Shown one piece after another: positions 1 through 8,647 of a DNA stretch of 64,000 bases. Location of the stretch: contig NZ_JFJY01000005.1 in assembly GCF_002115785.1 (NCBI RefSeq), positions 124,001 to 188,000 on the forward strand, given 5' to 3'. Origin of the DNA: Thalassospira sp. MCCC 1A03138. Its GTDB lineage: Bacteria; Pseudomonadota; Alphaproteobacteria; Rhodospirillales; Thalassospiraceae. Position 1 is the stretch's first letter. Each line of letters opens with the position of its first letter. Under the pieces are notes generated by a model that worked only from the letters and a program-made list of their open reading frames with translations, searched no databases and was not told the origin of the DNA. A program made the position numbers and the translations under genes.

Positions 1-1257
1 GCGTTCGAGGTTTGCGCACATTGCCGCGGTGTCGGCCTTGTCCGTTCGATCGAAAGTGCCGCCCTTCACCTTCTGCGCGTTCTTGAAGAAGAAGGCATGC
101 GTCGTCGTTCCGGTGCACTTACCGTGCATGTTGCAAGCGAAGTCGCACTCTATATCCTGAACCGCAAACGCGATACACTGGCCGAAATCGAACAGCGTTA
201 TGGCTTCACCGTCATGATCTTTGGCGATGACAGCCTGATTTCGCCAGATCACCGGATTGAACGGTCACGTGCGAAAAAAGGTGACGAAGAAGAAGCCCTG
301 CCGGTTCTGAACACCGACAGCGTATCTTTGACCGCGATTGAAAGCCCGGTTGAACCGGACGAAGACGACGAAGAAGAAGACGTCGCCGAAGCCCGTGATA
401 CCCGTGATCAGCGCGACGACGATGATCAGGGTAATAAACGTCGCCGTCGCCGTCGCCGCCGTCGTGGCCGAAATGATGAACGTGATGACCGTGATGATCA
501 GAACCAAGCCGATGATGCATCAGATGATGCAGCCGGTTCGTCGGATCGCGGTGATCAGGACGATAACGAAGATGATGACGACGACGAAGCACAGCGCAAA
601 CGCCGCCGTCGCGGCAAACGTGGTGGACGCCGTCGTTCACGCCGTCAGGAATTTGAAAACGCACCGCGTGTCAAATCGCCTGCCGATGATGCACAGGCAA
701 CTGCCCTTCGCCGGGATCGTGATCACAGCGCACCGGAAGGCCATGCTGATGATCAGGTTGTTGATGCCGACAGCGAAGATCAGGATGCAGACAGCTTTGA
801 TCAGGAAGGTATCCGCGCCGGTCGCCAGCGCAGCACAACCGCACCGGCACCGGCACGGCCGCGCCGCGAACGTCGTGATCGCAATGACAATCGTCGCAAC
901 AGGCGGGATCGCAATGACCGGGGTGATGTGAAAAACATCCCGATCCAGAGCGGCCCGGCCCCCGAAACAGCGCAAGAAATCGCCAAGGAAACGGCTTCGG
1001 CACCCGCTCAAAGCCCAGCCGAAAAATCGGTAGCAACCCCGGCGGAAACCGCGGTGGAAAAACCGGCAAGCTCGGCCCCTGCCCCCACGGGAGCACCAGC
1101 AGCGGAGAAATCCGAACCGAAGGCAGAGCCGAAAAAACCGGCACCAAAAGCCGAAAACACATCGGAACCGGTGGCGAGTGAACCCGCGGCTGACGAACCG
1201 GCAAAAGACGAAAAACCCAAGTCGAAGAAACGCGGCTGGTGGAGCCTTGGTCGTTAA
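1..1257 (+). CDS. rne: Ribonuclease E, C-terminal part (5' end outside window)
   Basis: The frame is already open at base 1, giving the last 418 residues of the protein. The first residues contain Cys-Ala-His-Cys (bases 13-24), the zinc-link CxxC of the RNase E/G family, followed by the small domain (HLLRVLEEEG, HVASEVALYILNRKR). The remaining ~300 residues are a low-complexity scaffold: acidic Asp/Glu blocks alternate with Arg-rich blocks (a run of about ten Arg near 437-470), then an Ala/Pro/Glu/Lys tail. Such basic tracts bind RNA in RNase E enzymes. The protein ends KKRGWWSLGR; in Caulobacter a C-terminal GWW peptide of RNase E binds PNPase, so this probably anchors a degradosome. RNase E is the main endonuclease of mRNA decay and rRNA processing. 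Identification is firm; the catalytic part is not visible. Confidence 0.93.
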   Translation, partial: AFEVCAHCRGVGLVRSIESAALHLLRVLEEEGMRRRSGALTVHVASEVALYILNRKRDTLAEIEQRYGFTVMIFGDDSLISPDHRIERSRAKKGDEEEALPVLNTDSVSLTAIESPVEPDEDDEEEDVAEARDTRDQRDDDDQGNKRRRRRRRRRGRNDERDDRDDQNQADDASDDAAGSSDRGDQDDNEDDDDDEAQRKRRRRGKRGGRRRSRRQEFENAPRVKSPADDAQATALRRDRDHSAPEGHADDQVVDADSEDQDADSFDQEGIRAGRQRSTTAPAPARPRRERRDRNDNRRNRRDRNDRGDVKNIPIQSGPAPETAQEIAKETASAPAQSPAEKSVATPAETAVEKPASSAPAPTGAPAAEKSEPKAEPKKPAPKAENTSEPVASEPAADEPAKDEKPKSKKRGWWSLGR

Positions 1258-1280
1258 GATCAGGACCCGATAAAACCCAA

Positions 1281-1312
1281 AAGGGCTGCCGAACATTCGG
1301 CAGCCCTTTTTC
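1281..1312 (+). terminator. Rho-independent terminator of rne (probably bidirectional)
   Basis: A perfect 13-bp stem (1281-1293 with 1296-1308) with a 2-nt apex is followed by a T-run. It lies 23 bp after the rne stop and just before the end of the convergent aminotransferase gene. The T-poor left flank makes it weaker for the minus strand. Confidence 0.85.
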
Positions 1313-1339
1313 GTTGCACCCTGTTTTAAGATGAGGGGC

Positions 1340-2491
1340 TTATCGCTTCCAGTTCTTCAATGCCTTGACCGCGCCCAGCATTGTTGCTTCGCTATGAGCG
1401 AACGAGAAGCGGACATAATGTTTGCCGCGCAGGCGATCAAAATCGGTACCCGGCGTGGTGGCAACACCGGTTTCGTCGAGCATGCGACGGCAGAATGCCT
1501 CGCTATCATCCGTCAGGTTGCGGACATCTGCATAGAGATAAAACGCACCATCTGCCGGGGCGAAGTTGGTGAAGCCCGCAGCGGGCAGTTCATTTCGCAG
1601 AATTTCGCGATTGCGGGCATAGGCTGCGACATTGGCCTGCAATTCGTCCTCACAATCAAACGCCGCAACGGCGGCGATCTGTGATAATGCCGGGGCCGAA
1701 ATGAACAGGTTCTGTTGCAGGCATTCGACCGCACGCATCAGATCGGGGGGCACCACCGCCCAACCCAGACGCCAGCCGGTCATCGAGAAATATTTCGAGA
1801 AGCTGTTGATGATGATCGCATCATCGCCGAATTCAAGTGCGGTGCATTCCCGGACATCGCCAAACGAAATGCCCTGATAAATCTCGTCACTGATCAGGCG
1901 AATACCATTTTCCCGGCAATAGGTCGCCAGTTCACGGTAGGTTTCAACGTCAATCATGCTGCCCGCCGGGTTAGACGGGCTTGCAACAATCAGACCGTCA
2001 ATCGGGGCTTCGAGGTCACGCAGCATGGCCACGGTTGGCTGATAATGGCTTTCGGGTCCCGTAGGAAGATTGACGGTTTCAATTCCAAGCGCGGTCAGGA
2101 TGTTGTGATAGGCCGGATAGCCAGGTGCCGCCATCGCCACCCGATCCCCGGCATCAAAGGCCGCCAAAAACGCCAGCACGAAGATCGAGGAAGAACCACT
2201 GGCGACACAGATGCGTGACGGATCAACCGATGCGTTGAATTTACGCTGATAATGCCCGGCTATGGCTTCGCGCAGGGGATCAATCCCCATGGCATTGGTA
2301 TAACCGATCAGATCGTTATCAAGGGCGCGGGCCGCGGCCTCGCGGACCTTGCGTGGGGCCGGGGTGCCCGGCTGCCCGACTTCAAGATGAAAGACGGCCT
2401 TGCCGTCAAGTTCGCGCGCATTGGCGGCACGCATCACATCCATGACAATAAACGGCGAAATGGCACCGCGGCGCGATTGTTTCAAAGCCAT
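1340..2491 (-). CDS. PLP-dependent aminotransferase, class I/II
   Basis: A 383-residue fold-type I aminotransferase of the aspartate/aromatic aminotransferase superfamily, expected in the cytoplasm. The PLP-binding signature SFSKYFSMTGWRLGW is present with the Schiff-base lysine at residue 233. The upstream ASPSNPAG (cofactor-contacting Asn) and SDEIYQG (Asp/Tyr) motifs are intact, and the C-terminal substrate-carboxylate Arg lies in HYVRFSFA. Full length and catalytically complete. Substrate cannot be told from sequence; annotated relatives include aspartate and alanine-type enzymes. It lies 75 bp downstream of the GGT-like lipoprotein gene on the same strand and could share its transcript. 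Confidence 0.88.
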   Translation of the reverse strand: MALKQSRRGAISPFIVMDVMRAANARELDGKAVFHLEVGQPGTPAPRKVREAAARALDNDLIGYTNAMGIDPLREAIAGHYQRKFNASVDPSRICVASGSSSIFVLAFLAAFDAGDRVAMAAPGYPAYHNILTALGIETVNLPTGPESHYQPTVAMLRDLEAPIDGLIVASPSNPAGSMIDVETYRELATYCRENGIRLISDEIYQGISFGDVRECTALEFGDDAIIINSFSKYFSMTGWRLGWAVVPPDLMRAVECLQQNLFISAPALSQIAAVAAFDCEDELQANVAAYARNREILRNELPAAGFTNFAPADGAFYLYADVRNLTDDSEAFCRRMLDETGVATTPGTDFDRLRGKHYVRFSFAHSEATMLGAVKALKNWKR

Positions 2492-2566
2492 TTGTGGGGT
2501 CCTGCTTTGTATCGTGAAAATCGGGGCTGGAAATCCTGCCCCGATGAAATGTCTGTAAAGGGTGGC

Positions 2567-3955
2567 TTACTGGGTACCCGCCATACCACCGCCCGCAGGA
2601 TCGGCAATGAACTGGCAGCTTTCCGGATGCGGCGGCACCCCTTCAAGGCAACGCACGATATTGACCGCCGGTTTGCCCGCCGAATTCATCGGGACATTGG
2701 CAGCCGTCCCCTTTTCGATCAGGTCTTCGGCCATGGTGGCAATCTGTTTGGTGGCACCGGCCGGAGTCCCGGTGCCAGCGATCCCATAGTAATATTCCCA
2801 GACAAACGGGTTGACCATAAGTGCCGGGCCCATCAACGGGGTCTGGACATAACCTGCATCCCCGGCGGCAAGGTTAAGGCCGAACGCATCGGCACCAAGC
2901 CCCGCACCAAACGGTTTGTTCATCGTGGTCATGCAGGCAACCGCATTGGCCTGACGGTCGAGCACGACAAAGCCGCTGCGCCCGGTATTGGCTTGAATGT
3001 TGCTGTCAGCAGCTTCGATATCAGCCAGATAGCGGTTCAGGATCGCGCCAAGTTCCGTTTCCGCATCAATAACAGAACGCCCGTTATCGGAACGCGGCGG
3101 ATAGACAAGGTAAAGCGTTTCGTTGCCAACCTTGACCTCGGTCGCGGCTTTCCATTGCGGTTTGTAGGAACGCATGTCTTCGGCCGTTAGCGTGCCACCT
3201 GCATTCTGAACCGCGGTTGCGATCTGGGCGCCAAGGGCACCGTTATAAAACTCGCCCGGTCCCTTGACCCGAAGAGAGGTCAGAAGTGCGCCAAGATTGA
3301 CGGAACGAATCCGGTCACCGACCTGCAAGGTTTTACCATCTGGCATGAAAACATCGCGCAGGATCGGGCTAGATTCGATCCGGTCGCGATTGGCTTCGAT
3401 ATCATCAACCATCGAACGCGATACCGGCACGCCAAGACGGGCATACTGTTCGGCTGCCGAAAGAAGCTGCGGCCATTGCAGACGACCATAACGCGCACTA
3501 AGTGCGTAAAGGCCGCGCGGGACACCAGGCACGGTCGTTGCGACTTGGCCATCTGCGGTGCGAGTCCCCGGACGTGGCCAGAAATCAAGGACTTCGACCT
3601 TTTTCGATTCCCGATCATGAACAACGCAAACCCCGCCGCCACCAATACCGGCAACCGATGATTTGGTCACCGTCATGGTGGCATAAAGCGCAACAGCCGC
3701 GTCGGCCGCCGTGCCGCCAGCCGAAAGAACATCGCGCGCGATACGGACCGCACGGGGTTCATCGGCGACCACGCCACCAAGGAAACCACTGACGGCCCCT
3801 ATTTGGCCAAGATTTTCAGTATTATCACTACTGCAGGCAGCAAGACCGGCAGTCATTGCGATTGCCGCCATGATCCGCCATGATGGCTTGCGCGTCGGGA
3901 ACCTGTCCGCACGGGTCGGGTCGACATAAGATGAACGAGAACACGGAACGCACAT
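2567..3955 (-). CDS. Gamma-glutamyltransferase-family lipoprotein, probably inactive
   Basis: About 462 residues with a lipobox (GLAAC, Cys at residue 41 from the start used), predicting a lipid-anchored envelope protein. The GGT fold is recognisable: VLSAGGTAADAAVAL near the N terminus, GIGGGGVCVV, and NAVACMTTMNKPFGAG aligning with the start of the GGT small subunit. At the position of the autoprocessing Thr nucleophile (TTH in E. coli GGT) it reads Arg-Ser-Gly, and the downstream Ser-Ser/Gly-Gly oxyanion region is not conserved. It is also shorter than typical GGT (about 580). Maturation and transpeptidase activity are therefore doubtful. The start is uncertain: ATG at 3955 gives a long n-region with basic residues; an internal ATG at 3871 would leave no positive charge. 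The start lies 2 bp from that of the divergent protease gene. Confidence 0.72.
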   Translation of the reverse strand: MCVPCSRSSYVDPTRADRFPTRKPSWRIMAAIAMTAGLAACSSDNTENLGQIGAVSGFLGGVVADEPRAVRIARDVLSAGGTAADAAVALYATMTVTKSSVAGIGGGGVCVVHDRESKKVEVLDFWPRPGTRTADGQVATTVPGVPRGLYALSARYGRLQWPQLLSAAEQYARLGVPVSRSMVDDIEANRDRIESSPILRDVFMPDGKTLQVGDRIRSVNLGALLTSLRVKGPGEFYNGALGAQIATAVQNAGGTLTAEDMRSYKPQWKAATEVKVGNETLYLVYPPRSDNGRSVIDAETELGAILNRYLADIEAADSNIQANTGRSGFVVLDRQANAVACMTTMNKPFGAGLGADAFGLNLAAGDAGYVQTPLMGPALMVNPFVWEYYYGIAGTGTPAGATKQIATMAEDLIEKGTAANVPMNSAGKPAVNIVRCLEGVPPHPESCQFIADPAGGGMAGTQ

Positions 3956-3956
3956 T

Positions 3957-5303
3957 TTGCTCAGACGCATTATTACTCTCACTGCCATTTTCCTTGTTGC
4001 CCTGCCCAGCACAGTTTTTGCGCAGGGTCGTTCTTTTATCCGGGATACCGAGATTGAGGAAACCCTTCATCTCTATGCGACCCCGATATTCAAGGCTGCC
4101 GGGCTCGATCCGCGCGGCGTTACTGTCTATATCGTCTCAGATCCCAGCCTGAACGCATTCGTTGCAGGTGGCCAAAAGCTTTTTATCAATACTGGCCTCT
4201 TGTTGAAAGCCCAGACTCCCGAACAGGTTATGGGCGTGATGGCCCACGAGACCGGCCACATTGCGGGCGGGCATCTTTCACGTGTTCATGATCAGCTTCG
4301 AAATGCGTCTGCGGTATCGATTCTGTCAACCATCGTCGGGGTTGCTGCCGGTGTTGCCGCCGGGCGTGCCGATGTGGGTACGGCAGCCGTGCTTGGCGGT
4401 CAGAACGTTGCCGAACGTAATTTTCTGGCCTATTCGCGAACACAGGAAAGCAGTGCCGATCAGGCCGGCGTCAAATTCCTGAGCGAAGCAGGCATATCAT
4501 CGCGCGGCCTGATGGAATTCATGGAAACGCTTGAAGGTCAGGAATTGCTGAGCACCGCGCGTCAGGACCCGTATTTGCGCAGTCACCCGCTGACGACCGA
4601 ACGTGTTGATTTCCTTGAAAATTACGTTGCGACCTCGCCCCTGAAAGACGCCAAGGTCGACCCGGTGCTTTATGAACGCCATGATCGCATGCGCGCCAAG
4701 CTGTATGCCTTTACCAACCATATCCAGCATACTTTGCGCACCTATCCCGAGTCCGATACCAGCGTTTCGGGGCGCTATGCGCGCGCCATCGCCTATTACC
4801 GGGACTCGCAGATCGAACCGGCGATGAAACTGATTGACGGGCTGATCGCCGAAGAACCCGAAAACCCGTATTTCGAGGAGCTTAAGGGTCAGGTCCTGCT
4901 GGAATTCGGCAAGGCCAAGGAAGCCACCGATCCGCTGCGCAAATCGGTCGAATTGTCCAATGGCGCCCCTTTGATCCGCCTTCTGCTGGCGCATGCCCTG
5001 ATTGAAAGCGGCGATGACGCGGTTCTGGGCGAAGCCAAGGAAAACCTTCTGGGAGTTCTTTCGGTGGAACGTGGCAATGCATCGGCATGGCGATTCCGGG
5101 CAATCATTGAAAACCGTCTTGGCAATGAAGGCGAAGCATCACTGTCACAGGCGGAATACAGCCTTTTGACCGGGGATCGCGAAGCCGCGAAATATCATGC
5201 GGTGCAGGCCGACCGGAAACTTGAAAAGGGCACCGCGACCTGGCAGCGCGCCCAGGACATCATTCGGGCGACCGATCCGGAAGGCAAGGACAAGCCCAAT
5301 TGA
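3957..5303 (+). CDS. M48-family periplasmic zinc metalloprotease with TPR region (BepA/YfgC-like)
   Basis: 448 residues starting at TTG; I chose it because GGAA lies 8 nt upstream and the resulting N terminus (LRRIITLTAIFLVALPSTVFAQ) is a good signal peptide. The HExxH zinc motif is His97-Glu98-Thr-Gly-His101 inside VMAHETGHIAGGHL, with the third-ligand region SSADQAG. The C-terminal half is helical and TPR-like (residues ~270-440). This is the architecture of BepA/YfgC, a periplasmic protease/chaperone involved in outer-membrane protein assembly and turnover. Its stop overlaps the region just before the next lipoprotein gene, so the two are probably co-transcribed. Confidence 0.87.
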   Translation: MLRRIITLTAIFLVALPSTVFAQGRSFIRDTEIEETLHLYATPIFKAAGLDPRGVTVYIVSDPSLNAFVAGGQKLFINTGLLLKAQTPEQVMGVMAHETGHIAGGHLSRVHDQLRNASAVSILSTIVGVAAGVAAGRADVGTAAVLGGQNVAERNFLAYSRTQESSADQAGVKFLSEAGISSRGLMEFMETLEGQELLSTARQDPYLRSHPLTTERVDFLENYVATSPLKDAKVDPVLYERHDRMRAKLYAFTNHIQHTLRTYPESDTSVSGRYARAIAYYRDSQIEPAMKLIDGLIAEEPENPYFEELKGQVLLEFGKAKEATDPLRKSVELSNGAPLIRLLLAHALIESGDDAVLGEAKENLLGVLSVERGNASAWRFRAIIENRLGNEGEASLSQAEYSLLTGDREAAKYHAVQADRKLEKGTATWQRAQDIIRATDPEGKDKPN

Positions 5304-5341
5304 TATCGGTTCTGTCGCCGGGGGCGGGCGTCATTTCGAGA

Positions 5342-5989
5342 ATGTCGCGCCGTCTCGGCGTTGCTTTTATCGCGGTTTACGTCCTTGCCGGGTGCAGCCT
5401 GCCCGATGCCGGGGTCAGCGTCGAGGGAGATCTGAAGCTTCTTTATGCCCCCTTCTCACTTGGCAATCCGCCGCGCTACTGGCATTACGCCGACCGCCCG
5501 GCAAAGCTGGATACCGGGGAACAGTCAAAAGCCAACAGTCTTTACTGGGACGACATCGACGGGCGTATCACCCTTGCCATGCGCCCGGCAATTTCCGCAT
5601 TTGAGCTTGGCCGCCGAACCAATATTTCGGTTCTTGCGTCCCCTTATCTTTCGTTTGACTGGCTGATGAACGCGTCCGCCCGCCCCGGCGATGCCGAGCT
5701 TGTGCTTGGTTTCCGGTCGCAGTCACAGGGAGATTGGAGTGAAAGCGATCTGGGTGTTGGCAAGCCGCCGGTGGATCATGTAATCCGCCTGCCAATCGGC
5801 GGCGATATTTCGGACATTGCCGGATGGCAGCGCGACTATTTCGATCTTTCGACCCTGCACCGGCGATACTGGCCCGACACAGATACTGTCGATGTTCGTC
5901 TGGTATGGATCGGGTTTGCATCCTCGCACGATCAGCATCCCGATGTGGCCGGTGTCACATATCTCTCGCATATTTTACTTTCCCGTTAG
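5342..5989 (+). CDS. Uncharacterised lipoprotein
   Basis: 215 residues. The ATG at 5342 gives a compact lipoprotein signal (MSRRLGVAFIAVYVLAGCSL, lipobox LAGC). A TTG at 5300 overlapping the protease stop would add 14 residues ahead of it and fits the signal less well. The mature part is Trp/Tyr/Asp-rich and appears to be a beta-sandwich (e.g. WHYADRP, SPYLSFDWLM, LVWIGFASSHDQ). It faintly recalls the DUF3047 family, but I do not claim membership. It sits directly behind the M48 protease, so an envelope role is plausible; function unknown. Confidence 0.75.
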   Translation: MSRRLGVAFIAVYVLAGCSLPDAGVSVEGDLKLLYAPFSLGNPPRYWHYADRPAKLDTGEQSKANSLYWDDIDGRITLAMRPAISAFELGRRTNISVLASPYLSFDWLMNASARPGDAELVLGFRSQSQGDWSESDLGVGKPPVDHVIRLPIGGDISDIAGWQRDYFDLSTLHRRYWPDTDTVDVRLVWIGFASSHDQHPDVAGVTYLSHILLSR

Positions 5990-6076
5990 GGTGCGTGTCT
6001 CGTATCAATGATTTAGAGAAATCAGGTCCTGCGCGGTGTCAGAAACATCCGGGACAAAGACAACAAGGGATTTTCG

Positions 6077-6838
6077 ATGAATTCGCACATGATCAAACGC
6101 CTTCTTGGCGGTGCCGCCATCATGCTTTCGCTTGGGTTCGCCACGGGCATCCCCGCTCAGGCAGCAGACCTTAGCGACGCACAAAAGGCCGAGATCGAAA
6201 GCGTGATAGAACGGTATCTGATGGAAAACCCGGATGTTCTGTTGCGCGCCATCCAGAATGTTCAGGTCTGGCAGACAACCGAACAGGCCCGTCAGCAGGC
6301 CGAAGCCATTCAGCCGGTCTGGGACGCGCTGGTTGCCGACAGCTCGGTGCCATCGGTTGGCCCGCTTGACGCACCGGTGACCGTGATCGAATTTTTTGAT
6401 TATCACTGCGGTTATTGCAAACGCGCCTTTGACGGCGTGAAGGAACTTGCGGAAAATTCCGACGGTAAAATCCGCACCATGTTTGTTGAATTCCCGATCC
6501 TGCGCGAAGAAAGCGCCGATGCCGCGCGCGCGGCGCTGGCCGCGGCCAAACAGGGAAAATACATGGAAATCCACGCGGCCTTCATGGAAAACCGCGGTGT
6601 GCTTGACGAAGCACAGATCAATAAGCTGGCCGAAGATGCCGGTGTTGATGTTGATCAGATGCGCAAGGACATGCAATCGCCGGAAATCAACGGCATGTTG
6701 CAGCAATATTCCGCCATGGCGCGCAGCATCGGGGTTAATGGCACCCCGGCCTTCCTGATCAACGGTCATATGGTGTCGGGTGCGGATATGGAACGCGTGA
6801 ATGCACTGGTCAAAGCCGGGCTTGAAGAAGCGTCCTGA
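6077..6838 (+). CDS. DsbA-family thiol:disulfide oxidoreductase
   Basis: 253 residues with a signal peptide ending AQA (about residue 27). A short helical N-terminal segment (IESVIERYLMENPDVLLRAI) as in Com1/ScsC-type proteins precedes a thioredoxin fold with the active site Cys111-Gly-Tyr-Cys114 (FFDYHCGYCKRAF). The cis-proline loop is NGTPAF. These features predict a periplasmic disulfide oxidase or isomerase; the N-terminal helix often mediates oligomerisation in ScsC-like isomerases. AAGGGA lies 7 nt before the ATG. The gene is followed by a strong bidirectional terminator. Confidence 0.9.
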   Translation: MNSHMIKRLLGGAAIMLSLGFATGIPAQAADLSDAQKAEIESVIERYLMENPDVLLRAIQNVQVWQTTEQARQQAEAIQPVWDALVADSSVPSVGPLDAPVTVIEFFDYHCGYCKRAFDGVKELAENSDGKIRTMFVEFPILREESADAARAALAAAKQGKYMEIHAAFMENRGVLDEAQINKLAEDAGVDVDQMRKDMQSPEINGMLQQYSAMARSIGVNGTPAFLINGHMVSGADMERVNALVKAGLEEAS

Positions 6839-6897
6839 TTTTACGCCAAGCCGCTACTACGGATGCAGTCAATCCGTTGCGCAGCCTTAATAAAACA

Positions 6898-6935
6898 AAA
6901 GCCCCCGTTTCGGTATCGAAACGGGGGCTTTTTAT
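6898..6935 (+). terminator. Bidirectional Rho-independent terminator
   Basis: A perfect 15-bp inverted repeat (6898-6912 with 6917-6931) with a GTAT loop, flanked by A-rich DNA on the left and T-rich on the right. It serves the DsbA-family gene on the plus strand and thiSG on the minus strand. Confidence 0.92.
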
Positions 6936-6950
6936 CGGGCGTTTGCGCGA

Positions 6951-7946
6951 TCAGATCAAACCGGCCAGCGGCGAGGACGGATCGGCATATTTTTTCTTGG
7001 CCATACGACCGGCAAGGAAAGATTCCCGACCAGCGATGATTGCGTGTTTCATGGCGCGCGCCATGCGGATCGGGTCCCTGGCACCGGCAATCGCGGTATT
7101 CATCAGAACACCGTCACAGCCCAGTTCCATGGCAAATGCCGCATCGGATGCGGTGCCAACACCGGCATCGACGATCACGGGCACATTGGCGTTTTCCTTG
7201 ATGAGTGCGATATTGACCGGGTTCAGAATCCCCATGCCCGATCCGATCAGGGAGCCCAGCGGCATGATCGCGACACAGCCCATATCTTCAAGCATCTTGG
7301 CCTGAATGGGATCGTCGCTGCAATAAACCATCACGTCGAAACCGTCCTTGATCAGGGCTTCGGCCGCCTTGAGGGTCTCGGGCATGTTGGGATACAGCGT
7401 TTTCTGATCGCCCAAGACTTCAAGCTTCACCAAGTTCCAGCCGCCGGCTTCGCGGGCCAGACGCAGGGTGCGAACCGAGTCATCGGCCGTAAAGCAACCT
7501 GCCGTATTGGGCAGATAAACGTATTTTTTCGGATCGACATAATCGACCAGCATTGGCTGCGACGGGTCGGTCAGGTTAACACGACGCACCGCAACCGTAA
7601 CCATTTCGGCACCCGAGGCATCAATCGCGATGCGGGTTTCTTCGAAATCCTTGTATTTGCCGGTACCGACGATCAGACGCGATTTGAATTTGTGACCGGC
7701 AACAACAAAGCCCGCGTCATCGGCCGACGCAAGATCGGAATCCGACGAACCGCCACCAATGAAATGAACGATTTCAAGTTTATCGCCATCGGCAAGGGCG
7801 GTATCGCCATAGGCCGTTTTTGGCACGATTTCGAGATTGCGTTCCACCGCGACCTTTGTCGCCGTGATCCCGAGTTCGCCGAGAAGATCGGCAACGGTTG
7901 CTGCGGTTTCGATGGTGCGGTCTTCACCGTTGATGGTCAGGCGCAT
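6951..7946 (-). CDS. thiG: ThiS-ThiG fusion: sulfur carrier / thiazole synthase
   Basis: 331 residues. Residues 1-65 are a ThiS ubiquitin-like domain ([13 protein letters not shown] ... IVHFIGGG). The rest is ThiG, a TIM barrel making the thiazole phosphate of thiamine from 1-deoxyxylulose 5-phosphate and glycine imine; the imine-forming Lys is in [10 protein letters not shown] and the phosphate loop is [10 protein letters not shown]. ThiS normally needs a free C-terminal Gly-Gly for thiocarboxylate formation, but here the Gly-Gly-Gly is followed by an 18-residue acidic/serine linker. ATG 7946 is preferred (AAGGA 12 nt upstream, standard ThiS start); a GTG at 7982 lacks a ribosome site. Other thi genes are not in the window. 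Confidence 0.93.
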   Translation of the reverse strand: MRLTINGEDRTIETAATVADLLGELGITATKVAVERNLEIVPKTAYGDTALADGDKLEIVHFIGGGSSDSDLASADDAGFVVAGHKFKSRLIVGTGKYKDFEETRIAIDASGAEMVTVAVRRVNLTDPSQPMLVDYVDPKKYVYLPNTAGCFTADDSVRTLRLAREAGGWNLVKLEVLGDQKTLYPNMPETLKAAEALIKDGFDVMVYCSDDPIQAKMLEDMGCVAIMPLGSLIGSGMGILNPVNIALIKENANVPVIVDAGVGTASDAAFAMELGCDGVLMNTAIAGARDPIRMARAMKHAIIAGRESFLAGRMAKKKYADPSSPLAGLI

Positions 7947-8129
7947 CTGTTCGTCTTGTCCTTGTGGTATCAAAATATTCACCTATTGGCGCGCAGTATG
8001 CGCAGCTGCCGGGCGAGAGGCAAGCTGTGATCGGCGGATTCTGCCATGCGGGGCACACAAAGCTGTCCCGATGGCGATGATGCCAGCATCATCTTGCGGT
8101 TACAGTCATAGCCTCGTCCGAATGCAACG

Positions 8130-8157
8130 TTGCGTCAGACTTTGGTCGTGTTATAAA
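8130..8157 (+). promoter_or_regulatory. Candidate sigma-70 promoter for aroQ-accBC with overlapping palindrome
   Basis: TTGCGT (8130-8135), 16-bp spacer, TATAAA (8152-8157), about 30 bp upstream of aroQ. A perfect 10-bp palindrome GCAACGTTGC (8124-8133) overlaps the -35 element and could be an operator. Motif reading only. Confidence 0.45.
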
Positions 8158-8189
8158 CGCATCACTATATGTTGGGCATGTGGGAACGG

Positions 8190-8636
8190 ATGACAAAACC
8201 CGTCTACATTCTGAATGGGCCGAATTTGAACCTGCTGGGACAGCGTCAGCCGGAAATTTACGGTGCGACCACCTTGCAGGATATCGACGACATGTGTGAT
8301 GCACATGGGTCGCGAATTGGCCTGCCCGTCGTCTTTCGCCAAAGCAATCACGAAGGCGAGCTGGTTGACTGGATTCAGGAAGCCCGGCAAGAAGCTGCTG
8401 GTATTATTATCAATGCTGGGGCATATACGCACACATCGGTTGCGATCCTTGACGCCTTGCTGGCATCCGATTTGCCGGTCGTCGAGGTGCATCTTTCAAA
8501 TATTCATCAGCGGGACGCATTCAGACATCATTCTTACGTCTCAAAAGCTGCAAAAGGCATGATCTGTGGTTTTGGCGCGCAGGGTTACATTCTTGGCCTT
8601 GATGCCATCAGATCACTGATCCACACACCATCATAA
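8190..8636 (+). CDS. aroQ: Type II 3-dehydroquinate dehydratase
   Basis: 148 residues, the usual size for the dodecameric type II enzyme that converts 3-dehydroquinate to 3-dehydroshikimate in the shikimate pathway. Signatures: [17 protein letters not shown] (with the catalytic Tyr), [31 protein letters not shown] and [17 protein letters not shown], all complete. The ATG at 8190 has GGGA just upstream and matches family starts; an ATG at 8169 would add seven residues. It is first in an aroQ-accB-accC operon, a common alpha- and gammaproteobacterial order. Confidence 0.95.
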   Translation: MTKPVYILNGPNLNLLGQRQPEIYGATTLQDIDDMCDAHGSRIGLPVVFRQSNHEGELVDWIQEARQEAAGIIINAGAYTHTSVAILDALLASDLPVVEVHLSNIHQRDAFRHHSYVSKAAKGMICGFGAQGYILGLDAIRSLIHTPS

Positions 8637-8647
8637 AAGATATCGAA

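Noticed and set aside
266-931. Arg/Met/Asp-rich alternative frames within the RNase E scaffold region
   Set aside because: They arise from the repetitive GAT/CGT codons of rne; no independent coding evidence.
2252-3190. 312-codon plus-strand open frame
   Set aside because: Antisense to the aminotransferase/GGT genes, which have strong family motifs; typical GC-skewed shadow frame.
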